Assembly: GCA_009602725.1 (NCBI GenBank)
Contig: WELB01000008.1
Location: 1,298,322-1,314,199, forward strand
Length of the DNA: 15,878 nt
Direction: 5' to 3'
Source of the DNA: Spirogloea muscicola
Lineage: Eukaryota > Streptophyta > Zygnematophyceae > Spirogloeales > Spirogloeaceae
Under the pieces are notes generated by a model. That model saw only the letters and a list, made by a program, of their open reading frames with translations. It was not told where the DNA came from and did not search any database. A program made the position numbers and the translations under genes. This document shows positions 1-10,300 of the stretch, piece by piece (position 1 is the first letter of the stretch; every line of letters starts with the position of its first letter).

Positions 1-120
1 AAACAGGCCGAAGCACGTCGTTGCAAGAAAGACAGATATGCAGCTGGCAAGCCCAACTCAACCGGAAACACATCTGCACGACGTGTGTAGCCTAGATTGG
101 CAATGTTTTGGAGGAGGGTG

Positions 121-600
121 AAAGGAGGGGCTGGAAAGGCAGCCCAAAATGAATGGGACAAGGTCCAAAGAGCCGGAAGGCGCCTAAAACCACACAGCTA
201 GATACGACACTACCGCAGATGGAGGCTTACATAACCACGGAAATGGACGTGTAGGCGGAAGGCGGGGCCGGGGGGCCGGATTTTGGGGCGTTTGGCCTCG
301 ACGCAATCTGAGGCAGGGCCCGCTGCGTCACGTGGGCAGCTGCCAATCCCGGCCGCCCGCCACGTCGGCTGCGCCAAACCCCCACGAGGCGCCGTCGCCA
401 ACAAATGAGCTTTTCCAAGAAGGCGCGCGGTGCGCATGAGATTGAGAGGGTGGCCAATTCAAGCCCAAGGAAGGAGCTTCTTCCTTGTAGCTGCTAATCG
501 CTTGTAGGCCCCTCCCAAACCTTTGTCAATTCTTTTTGGGCTGGCTTTTCGCAGCCCTTGCCCCCACTGGGAGTGCCACTTCATTCCAACGCAAATCCGC
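121..600. mobile_element. MITE-like element A with inverted hairpin ends
   Basis: The left end carries the hairpin GGGCTG (128-133)/CAGCCC (140-145), followed by a conserved block near 151-174 (AATGGGACAAGGTCC, then AAAGAGCC). The right end is the same module inverted: hairpin 538-557 with the matching block, read on the minus strand, at about 512-535. Between them, 421-466 is a segment (GCGCGCGG then GCGCATGA, then GGCCAATTCAAGCC) that recurs at 14911-14956 and 15436-15480 in elements C and D. Two inverted ends and no ORF with recognisable similarity point to a non-autonomous DNA element. No target-site duplication could be identified, so the outer limits are approximate. Confidence 0.55.
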
Positions 601-894
601 GCCGGCTGCGGAGTTTCCTTCGAGGGGCTTGCAGCTGCAGTGGCAGTCCGCACTAGGGGCGACCTCCGCTCCCACGCCTCGCCGGGCTCCTCGCTCCCGG
701 CGCCGCGGAGGAGCTGCGGGCACGCCCAAGGGCGTCGATGCTCTCCCCGCCCCGCTTGCGCCCGCGCGCCTGCCTACTGTGGCGCTGCGCTCGTTCTCTG
801 TCGCACTGCCGGACTTCCCTGCCTTGGCACTCTGTTGCCTCATTAGTACCTCTTGGGCAGACCGCGCAATTGGCACGCTTTGACAGCTCCCACC
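601..894 (+). promoter_or_regulatory. GC- and CpG-rich upstream region of gene 1
   Basis: This stretch precedes the start codon of the TSJT1-like gene. It is very GC-rich and CpG-rich from about 600 to 780, then drops to mixed composition. The start codon sits in a CACCATG context. No TATA box or named element could be identified. It probably holds the promoter and 5' UTR of gene 1; the assignment rests on position alone. Overlapping open frames here on both strands are what GC-rich DNA produces by chance. Confidence 0.35.
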
Positions 895-3072
895 ATGTTC
901 GCCGTCATCTCAAATGTGTGTGTGCAACCGCCGCCTGCTATGGACAAAAAGGGCGCGGGAGCTGATGACATTCACTTTGGGTATACCTCGAGTCTGATTG
1001 ACCTCACCTGTGGCATACTCTGATGCATATCTGTGCTTCTGATGGCATAGGAGTCACAAAATGCTGATACCTCAAACGAGCATTTGCTGTTGTTCTGTGC
1101 ATTACTGCACGAGAACACATTGTTGGAATCTGTTGCAAACTTCACATGCAGGCTGGGCTTTGATGGTGATGAAGTAGTACGGGACACCATGAAAAGAATG
1201 AGGATGTGCCTTCCTGATCACATGCACAAGCAGGTGTGACATTCGTAAGCAGCAATGCTGGTGCTATCATTGATACTGGTTGCATGGTGGTGGTCAACCA
1301 CCACCAATCTACCCTGCTGTAGAGTCTGGGTTGATGTCCTGAGGTGACTGCGTTATGTTCAGGTTGTAGACCTCATGGCTGGAGGAGCTGCTGTTGCCTA
1401 TGATGGACTTGACAAGAGCGTAAGTTACGCAGAGTGCACCAATTCGCTGTACGTCCAACTTAGCCCCTTCATCTGCACTGCCTATACTAAGTCACTGCTC
1501 AACTAAATTCTTGTATTGAATGAGTATGTCTTTCTAGGCACCATGAGAAGCTGAAAGTATGTTACTGTATAAGTACGGGTTCTACGCTGGCATGCACAGG
1601 GCTCACATGCGTTTGAACTCCAGACATGCCTTCATGAGAGAATTACGTGATGGTGCAGGGATGGGCAGAAAGCATTCCTTGTCATGTTCGGGAGAATAGA
1701 CAATGACGAAGAGATGAGAGACCTGTACGGCCTCCTACCAGCTAGTCTTCAAGCAACTGATACTTTCAGCACATTCACCTCTACGAGCGCTCAGCTCCTC
1801 CTGGCTTTGTACTGCAAGGTCAGATGCGCTGCCTAGGTATGATATTTGTTCGAGAAGCATCTGCTCTGAACAAGACACTGCACTGCAATGGCATTAAGCA
1901 ACTCGTACTTCAGCCCTTGCAGGTCTGTCTCAGTAATGAATCTCACTTTGCATTGCAGGGCTTTGTTGATGCATATGGTGATCAAAGTGCTCAGCCACAG
2001 ACTTGTCTTGATGCAATCAGGGCAAGTATTCGTTACAAATGTCTACAAGCAACTGTTATGGCTGACTAAGGCTCTTTCCCAAGTGTGGCAGTCAATTCCC
2101 AAGGCACAACATGCTGCATTTCGTCATCTAAGGGGTCCAAATGCAGAAATTACGCAAGTTCATCTGAATGTGAGATGCAATGGTCTCACCACCATGGTCA
2201 ATATGATTTGCTGGGGCAGGGCCAATACTCGTTCATTGTTTATGATGCATCCTGCAACTACGTACTCGCTGCCAGGTCAGCCGGAGCACCCCTTTTCTGG
2301 GGCTGCTCCCCAATGGGTAAGTTCTAAGCTTGGCCAACTCGGGGACCTGATTCACTTCGGTGACCAGCCAAAAGTACATTGGATCTGGGTGTCTGGTTGC
2401 AAGATGGAAAAGGGAACTGATCACCAGCGCTCCTGAGCTGGGTATTACGACGTTCAGTTGTCATGTTCAGGGACCTCAGTAGCCAAGTGGCAGCCTATCA
2501 AGTGGCTGGGTTGTGCTTGCAGGAGCTCTGTTGTTGTCGTCAAATTTGCGTATCCTCTCCGAGGAGTGCACGTCAGGACCAGGAGCTGCGTCAGAGTTTC
2601 CTGCGGGATCTTATTTTGAAGGAGATAGCACTTCTGAAGATGGCCATGTCAGAAGGTATGCTGATTCTTTGCCGACATGCAGACCTCTACATAGTTCAGG
2701 TTGTTGACTGGCCGGCACAAAACATGACAAGCTTACCTATTTTGCTGCAGTTATGTGAAGCATGGTCAGCCAATGAAGGGTGTGAATCGTATCAACAGCC
2801 ATGGCCAGCTTTGTGGCACCCTCTTCCGGGCAAGCAGGTAAATATGGTGTATCACAAGATGTGCATTGCAATGCAATTATGCCGAGTGCAATAATAGAAG
2901 ATGTTAGATTGTTGGACTTGAATCTGGACTTGGGAGTGCATCCAAGCATGCACTTAAGCAACTGGTGTAGGACTTAAGTTTGGCTTACAGATGCCTCATT
3001 GGCTGCTGCAGTACTGGAGACATGGAGGACATGATACGGATAAGCACTCAAGGCAACATTACCGCCAACTGA
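895..3072 (+). CDS. TSJT1/AILP1-like GATase_7 (DUF3700) protein, 9 exons
   Basis: Exons: 895-980, 1152-1233, 1363-1448, 1659-1818, 1959-2021, 2220-2316, 2523-2655, 2751-2837, 3012-3072. They total 855 nt with phases consistent throughout, giving about 284 residues (plant homologues are about 235-255). The N-terminus MFAVISNVCVQPP resembles the family start. The core matches plant stem-specific/aluminium-induced proteins: FLVMFGRIDN, then an EAYxxLRDR-like region (exon 5), then QYSFIVYDASCNYVLAAR, PLFWG, SEFPAGSYFEG and HGQLCGTLF. The fold is that of class II glutamine amidotransferases. The catalytic Cys that follows Met in true amidotransferases is absent, as in plant members, so a non-catalytic or regulatory role is likely. 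Plant relatives respond to aluminium, auxin and stress. The weakest part is the exon 3-4 junction: a stronger donor (GTAAGT) lies at 1420, but using it breaks the frame unless another small exon exists. Intron 5 is GC-AG. Confidence 0.85.
2022..2219 (+). other. GC-AG intron in the TSJT1-like gene
   Basis: The donor is AGG followed by GCAAGT, the classical form of a GC 5' splice site, and the acceptor is GGGGCAG. Splicing joins the LDAIR codons to the GQYSFIVYD codons in phase 0 and restores the alignment with plant TSJT1/AILP1. No GT donor nearby gives the same join. Confidence 0.7.
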
Positions 3073-3147
3073 ATGAGCAATTGGCCAGAGTTGTATGCAG
3101 CAATCGGAGAGAGGGAATGTTTGGATCGCCTTGCAGTGCAAAGCTCT

Positions 3148-3152
3148 TGTAA
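3148..3152 (+). promoter_or_regulatory. TGTAA polyadenylation signal of gene 1
   Basis: TGTAA lies 76 nt after the TGA stop at 3070-3072. TGTAA is the usual poly(A) signal in chlorophyte nuclear genes. The distance fits a short 3' UTR. Confidence 0.55.
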
Positions 3153-3904
3153 ATATGTCAACGATGATAGCCTTCGATTAAGAAATGCTAATGAACTACT
3201 TGCTAGGCAGTGCTAGCTGGCAGGTATTGCCAGCATCGCCAGTATTGCCAGCATAGTCAAGCACTCCACTTTTGCCACTAATACCAGTAAAGCTGGCAGA
3301 ATCCAATGTGCTAGTATCCTGCCAGCTCGGTGGGGAACCTGTCGGAATGAATCTTGCAGATATCTCAACAAGCTTATACATGGCAAGAGCAAGAGTCAAG
3401 CTCAGTGTGCAACTATACTTACTACTTGCGGCCTGGACTGTATTCATGCTACTATTCTAGCTGTATGTGATAGTGGCGCCATTCGTCCATAGGTTGCAAC
3501 AGCCATGCAATTAGGTGCTGCAGTATTTACTATGGCATGTGTGGTCTGCTTTTGCATGTAGCATGCACATACTTTGCGAGGCACTCGGTGCCCTGCCATA
3601 TCAATGGCCCTGCAGCATGTACATGTTGTCCGCTCGCATGCTGCCTCATTACTAATTTTTAACTGCAGCAATAGGGTAGTGAATTACTGTTGTCTACATC
3701 TTCACTCAACGTACTCTCACCTCTGAGCTGCATCTAGTGATTTGACCTGTAGGTTGATGAATATACATTGTGGCTGGGCTGCTAAGACACTGGGGTATGT
3801 TGGCAATACTGTGCCTGATTACGATGCAACTGCTTCAAGGGTTGCAACCTTGCAGACCTGTACTTCTTTGGATCCATAATTGTTGCTCAGAGCTGAGCGG
3901 AGAG
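3153..3904. other. Intergenic stretch with a stem-loop and short repeats
   Basis: No gene was recognised here. At 3217-3233 there is a perfect 6-bp inverted repeat (CTGGCA/TGCCAG, 5-nt loop). It overlaps two direct copies of GTATTGCCAGCAT at 3224-3236 and 3242-3254, and further CTGGCAG copies follow at about 3293 and 3320. The open frames on either strand here are short and unrecognisable. The right part leads into element B. Confidence 0.4.
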
Positions 3905-4150
3905 GGCATCTGGCGAGGCTCACAAGAAAGAAAAGTGCGCGCCCATAGAGAAGAGGGGGGCTGACAGAGGCCAGCCCCAAAAGAATGGACAAAATCCAAA
4001 GAGCCAAAATGATGCCGAAAACAAAAATGACACAGCTAGACACAAGACGGTCCAAGACGCGGTCTGGCAACACAAGATTGGCCCCATAAACGTGACCGCC
4101 AACGGTCGCCGTTATCCGGTAGTAGCGCGCACAGAGGTCCTTCGGCCGTA
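3905..4150 (+). mobile_element. Truncated MITE-like element B upstream of NOT3
   Basis: The left end matches the minus-strand reading of the right end of element D: an AAGAAAG run, then CGCCCATAGAGAAGAGG, the hairpin at 3958-3977 (GGGCTG/CAGCCC), then AAAAGAATGGACAAAATCC and AAAGAGCC. CACAGCTAGA at about 4032 also occurs in element A at about 194. CGGCCGTAGAA near 4143 recurs at about 15393 in element D. No inverted right end was found before the NOT3 start, so this is a half element or one with a decayed right end. It lies about 240-485 nt upstream of the NOT3 start codon. Confidence 0.5.
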
Positions 4151-4389
4151 GAATTTGCTGTTGGCGACGTCTCAACTGCAGGGACAGGACAAGTAGCGCC
4201 GTCACCCAAAGCCGCGGCCTCGATCTGCGCCTCCGCACCGGCCTGCCTACTAGCGCGTGGAAGGGAGACGGCAGCGGCGCTCCTCCATCCGGCTGCGGCT
4301 GCGGCTGCGTCTGCCTTTCGTGGAGCTGCTCAAGATCAAGAAAGGCTGTAACACACTTGCCTGCGTCTGTCGAGCAGCCCGCCTGCTCG
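4151..4389 (+). promoter_or_regulatory. Presumed promoter and 5' UTR of NOT3
   Basis: This GC-rich stretch lies between element B and the NOT3 start. It contains a short GGCTGC run at about 4291-4314. No core promoter motif was recognised. Its role is inferred from position. A long minus-strand open frame (3819-4508) crosses this region, element B and NOT3 exon 1, and is not considered coding. Confidence 0.3.
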
Positions 4390-7300
4390 ATGGGGACCAA
4401 GAAGATGCAGCTGGAGGTGGAGAGGACCCTGAAGAAGGTCCAAGAAGGGCTGGACGAATTCGGCAGGACTTGGGAGAAGATGGACCAAGCAACCGATGTG
4501 CGTAGCAAGCTTCTTGCGAGCTCATATTAGACCGTCCTCTCTATGTCAAGTAATGAGCTACGCCTGCGCTTTGTTATCTGCTTTAAATTGAGCACGTTCA
4601 GCAGCTTGCATGCAGACGTGTGTTGAAGTAGCTGCAGTCTGTCAGCGCAGCTGGAGTATAAATGAAGCCTGCATGACTTGACACTTTTCGAATGAGCAGG
4701 CAGCAAAGAAGGATAAATTTGAAAACGAGCTGAAGAAGGAGCTCAAGAGATTACAGAGGTACGAGCACTTTGTCCTATGGACTTGTATCCGACTGACATA
4801 CCCATAAATTTCCAACTTATCATCATCCTTGACCTACTGCACGTGCATGTATGATTTGCAAGCAACTGTGTCGTACTCCAGAGTTATGGTGTCGTGAAAT
4901 GTGACTGATAGCGCGCCAGCAACGATACATATGATCACCTAGTCCTGGAAATGGATAGAGATCATCTCTGGCCATACTGTCAACAGGTATCGAGATCAGA
5001 TCCGGACATGGCTGTCCACCCAAGATACAAAAGCGCTGTCGGACCAGCTCGAGAGTGCACGAAAGCAGATTGAGCAGGAAATGGAGCGCTTTAAGCAGTG
5101 CGAAAAGGCCTCCAAAATAAAAGCATTCTCCAAGGAAGGGCTTGTTCAGCAGGTACACGGCTGGACAGCTGATGGACACTGGTATCAGTACTGAGAGGAC
5201 TGTGCTTGTGAACATTGTCCATGCCCACTGACTTGTCAATGAACATCAAATGCATCCATTGATACCTCTGATTCGAAACTTGATCATGCGGTTCATGGCG
5301 AAGCCTAAATTGGACCCAGAGGAGCAGGGAAAGGTCGAAGCAGCAAACTTCCTCAATAAGGTAAGCTTGCCTACTTTGGGGTCTGTAAGCAGCGCTTCAG
5401 CATCATGCATCGCACACCTCTTCGAACAAACTGGCTGCAGCTGGACCTTCTCACGGTGGATCGGAACGATAGCTTTGTGGTGTGCTTCTACAGACAATTG
5501 ATGCGCTTCAGCTGCAAATTGATGCGTTTGAAGCAGAAATTGAAAGCATAGGGCCAGGTGAGGCACTGCATGCATCCGATGTCATCTATGACGAACCAAT
5601 AATCTCTAAATTCTACTTTAGCTCAGAGGATTTCATTTTGGTCCTACCATTGCGAGGCTCAAAGTAGAGGAGCTGCAGCAAGCCCTGAGATATTACAAAG
5701 TGTGGACAGCAATACTGACCTTCAATTGGCGGCATTTTGACATTGTCGTGGCATTTGGCTGCTCCCATTCAGGACGGAGTAACAAAAAGACATGTTCAAG
5801 GGTTTCCGAGCTGGAGTGCATGATTGACAGGGTAAGACAAGCATCTCTGCACCATTGGAAGCAGTAATGCCTATTCTTCAGTCCTCATCATGGCCTCAGC
5901 AGCCAATCCTGAAAGCAACAAAAGCTTCTGGATGGCGCGTCCAAACACTGAAGCATGTCTCTCTGGAATTATGCCAAAGACATCTCAATGGTGCACCATC
6001 TCCACATTGGCGTGATTTCACGATCTCAAATTCATGTGTTGCTGTGCAGAACAAGTGGCACCGTGCAAAGTTGGAACAGGTATCGGATGCTTTGAAGGTT
6101 GCATCGAAGTCGAGTTGTCCTAGTGATTGGTGCTGACACTCTCACACTTTACCTAGCAAGCTCTACTTTCATACTCTCTTAAGTATTCCACATATTTCAC
6201 TAGGACCAGGAGCAGCACATGGGATATTTAAATCAAGCAACTGTTACAGGTAATGCTGATATCACAGCCTCCTGTTAGCTGATGGCGACCTCTTTACCCT
6301 GTGAATGCATTACACAGGTACATAGGTTGCTGGAGAACAACGAGATTGCCTGTCAGGAGGTTGACGACCTGGGAGACATGCTGGAATATTACCTTGACAT
6401 GAATCAGGTCACCACCTGATACCTGGATCTATGTCCTGGTGTGCATTCTGATGCACATGATGATTGTTGCAGGCGTCATGTACTTGCCGCTACAGTCTAT
6501 GCTGTGTTGGAGATCGATGCTGGCAATACGAGCACGTATTGAGATCTTAGCTTTTGAAAGGAAGGTCGAAATGTCTCTTAGGCATGTCAGCTGAGTACCA
6601 TCAAGCCTCTCAATGCTGTGTAGCTTCGTCTAAGACATACTTATATGAATTTTCCGTACTTCTGGGTGCAGGACCCAGACTACATGCATGACGAGACGAT
6701 CTATAGTCACCTCCCATTTGACAAGCTGGATAGCAAAGTTGGAGAAGAACTTAGCATTGGGCGCGCAGGTCGTACTGCAGAGTCACTGTCAGCATATAAA
6801 CAATGCTACGCTGCGCTGTACTTGCGCTTTGGCTGCCAGATCAGGACCCTTCATTACAGTGACAGTAAATCGAGCTGCGCACATCCGCATCATGTTGTTG
6901 GATCATTCCTATGCATGGTGGCTTGAAGCATCTGTTTCTGCAGCCATGGAAGCCTGGAGACCTACAATTGAAGATGTGTCTTTGCTTCTAATGGCTGCTT
7001 CTGGAACACAGTATGATGAGATGTGTGCTTGACGTGCAGCTAAAGCTATACCTGGTCTCAGCCCTAAGAGTGCAGCTGCTGTGCTGGCCACTTCACCAAC
7101 AAGTGGTACTTCGCAGAAGGTGCCAGTGGACCAAACTCTGGCCAAAAGATTGAGTCCCGCAAGTTGTACCCTGACTGGAGGTCTACTATGCTGCTTTAAA
7201 ATTTCAAAATGCAGTAACTGTACCTTGTCTTCAAAATATTCTTAATGTAAAAGCTAGCAGTGTACTGCACGTTGACCGCAGCATCTTTTGCAAGCCTGTG

Positions 7301-10300
7301 AGCTTAGGGCATGGTAGCTGAGTGTATGTTTTGTACACGGCCTATGTTGGTTGTACAGGAGCTTCAAGCAACTATTGCAGATGCATTTTCACTAAAGATG
7401 ACAGGTGATGTGCACACCGGGGCTTGGGTCTATGACTGAGGTGCCTACATTATGTGCTAAAATCTGAAGAATATATGTTGCAGTCGAGCAGGGTGTCTAT
7501 CTTCTTCCTTGACAGGAGTCTGCGGGTGAAAATGCTCGCATCGCTTCTGCTATGTACGTGCCAGTGATTTCCAGGACATGACATCTCGGTCATCCACCCA
7601 GATGACGTGTTTGTACTTATTTGTTTCAATTACATGGCTCGTTTATGCCAGATGCCATGGACAGTCCAATGCCGATGCAAATACCCGACAGCGCTTACAG
7701 CCCAACAGCCGCTGGATCCTCTGAAGACATGTCGGTGTCAATTACACGGAAAAGAAACAAGTCCTTGTCTCCTCGCAATCTTGCTCATTCTCCACAATCT
7801 GTATGTTCTTATCGCATGCTCCACTTTTCCACTCATGCTTGTTATATTAAAATGTCCATCTGCCACTCCGGCAGCCTGCAATGTCAGTAGGAAGAGCCAA
7901 GTCTTACATGAATGCAGTGACACTCCGACTGACTTGTGCTAGTCACAGGTGCTAGCTACACGAAGACGAGCCTCACTTCTGGCTGCAGCATTTGGGCGGG
8001 AAAGTCCTCCTGAATCCAGCCGTTTGGTACCACAGAACCCTGCTATAGAACAGGTCTGGCACAGGTAGAACGTGACAAGCTTTGGACTTGAGTGAGATGC
8101 ATGCAGCTGACTTTGTCAGAGGCTAGCAATGGCTAGATAGTGTGCAAAGCTGATCGCGTCACTCAGTGCATGCAGTATATAGTCGTCAGAGGCTAGCAAT
8201 GGCTAGAAACTCTGCAATGCATAACATTTCCAGTTTTTTGTGGCATTGCAGGTTCGTGAAAGGGACACAAAGGATGGGACTGTTGAGCTTCTGCGGAGGG
8301 ATGCATCTGTGCATGCATCAAGTATGTCGCGACAGGGAGAACGGCTTGCGCCAGTTGGTACAAGGGCCAGTAGCATGCTCTTCTCTCGCAGTATTTCTGC
8401 AATAGGCACTGTGCCAACTTCGCGGAAGATAAGTCAACTCGATAGCCAAGGTGACAGAGTCAAAAATGGAACCTCCCAGGCCAGCTCCCGACATGCAAGT
8501 GCTAGTCCATCCAAGAGTAACGAGCCTCCTCAAGTGAGCTTCACTGCAATTGTCCTCATTGCTCAAGGGTGTGAATGTCAGCAGTTAGAAAGTGACAGCG
8601 TTCATCGTACCAAGATGAGCATCTAGTCCAGAAAAATGGCTGAGGCAGTGTCCTTTTGATGCCTTTACTCATAGTACGGTATATCCAGAGTCGTTTAGCT
8701 TCTACGATTTGCTGCAAAGAGCATCGACTTACTCATTGTATCGATCTCTATTGAATGCAGATGCAAGAGCAGGTCCTTCGTGACATTGGAGTCAATGTTT
8801 TAGACTCACAACAGACTATCTCAGAAGGTGGTTGTAGGGGACAAGCCTATACAGCAACTTTTCAAACCGTAGCAATTGACCCGCAAAGTGACAATCCCAG
8901 CCAGACAAGCGGGAAGGAAGTACGTATTAGTCATCCTTCCCCACTTTCAGGTTCTATTCAGACTCAAGCAACCCGTGCACACACTGGCGACATCTCCAAT
9001 CCTGCACACCATGTCATTAAACCCCCGACAAGCTCTTTCGGTCTCGATTTTTGGTAAAGAAGTAAGGGAGAACAGAGCAGGACATCAGGCTTTCCAATTC
9101 ACAGATACCAAGGAAGCGCATTTGGACTGAGAGACCAGTAGAGGTTAGCATACGCAGGATGCAACTAGTGGATTGGGACACTATATAGCTGACCAATTTG
9201 TCAAGGAGTCCAGCTTCTGACTGACTCTTCGCCTTGCTATCATTGTAGAGGAGAAGGGTGAAGACATGGAGGCTGGACAAAAGCTGCGGGAAGACTTGGA
9301 GCTGGGCTTCACTCCCAAATGTGACCACCCTACAAGGTTCTTAACTCAACACCAACGAGATCAACAACCTACGCCAGCAGCCCCTCAGGAGCACTCTCAG
9401 CCGTCATTTCCACCTGGTTGGCGGGATCATATTGACACCTCCGCAAGCTCCAGCTTAGCAACTCATGAGCTGCTCCCTGACCCTGCAAAGTGTACAAAGG
9501 GGCCGCATGACGAGGCCGACGCCCTGCTAATGAGTGGGCTGAGGCACATAAGTCCGACTCAAGAAAATGGAATGCCGAACCAAGTTGATGCAAGGTAACC
9601 TTTCAGTAGCTGATAAGTGCGTAACATTCTCTTGTTCACCAAATACTACCATATGAGACCTTGTATACAAGCACATGTGAGCTATCATACTGAAGGGATA
9701 TAATATCGAGAGCATGCAGCATAATCTTCAGATGACTTAGAGCCACTATCAATACCAGCTTATGCTGAGTACTAATCAAATGTTCGCTGACTTGTGCTGA
9801 CACAAGGCCAACGTTCGCATCATCAAAGCCATTGAAGTTGCCCTGCAGCTGGCCGCAAGCGCCAGTGGCAGCTCAAAACGCTCATGCACTGTTTGAGAAG
9901 CTCGATACCGATGCCTTGTTCTTCGCTTTCTACTTCCAGCAGGTGCAAACAACTCAATCTGAAGCTGCATTCAATCTCAGCTTCTCATGATTAGTCTTTT
10001 GCTTTCCAGCATCATCCCGCCAGTTACCGCCATCTGCAATCCTTGCTTCGCCTCAAATAAATCAGTAGGAAGAGTGGTTGACGTACTTGATCAAGATAAG
10101 ATGTTGCACCACCTGTTGGCTCGAAGAAGGTAAGACTTTGCCAAAGGCACTCCTTGTTTGTGAAGCTTTTTAAGCGAGCCAATCTGATGAGCATCAGAGA
10201 TGCTGATTTTGGCATAATCAATTCATCACAGACATTTTGTTCCAATTGCTTGTACAGGGCACGTATTTGCAGTACCTTGCTTCTCGGGAGCTTAAGAAGC

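Noticed and set aside
523-883. Open frames of 107-116 codons on both strands
   Set aside because: GC-rich sequence spanning the right end of element A; mutually antisense and low-complexity.
1888-2436. Plus-strand open frame of 182 codons
   Set aside because: It covers introns and exons of the TSJT1-like gene in the wrong frame; the spliced frame matches the family, this one does not.
3819-4508. Minus-strand open frame of 229 codons
   Set aside because: It crosses repeat element B, the NOT3 promoter region and NOT3 exon 1 antisense; the real coding frame in exon 1 is on the plus strand and no family is recognisable.
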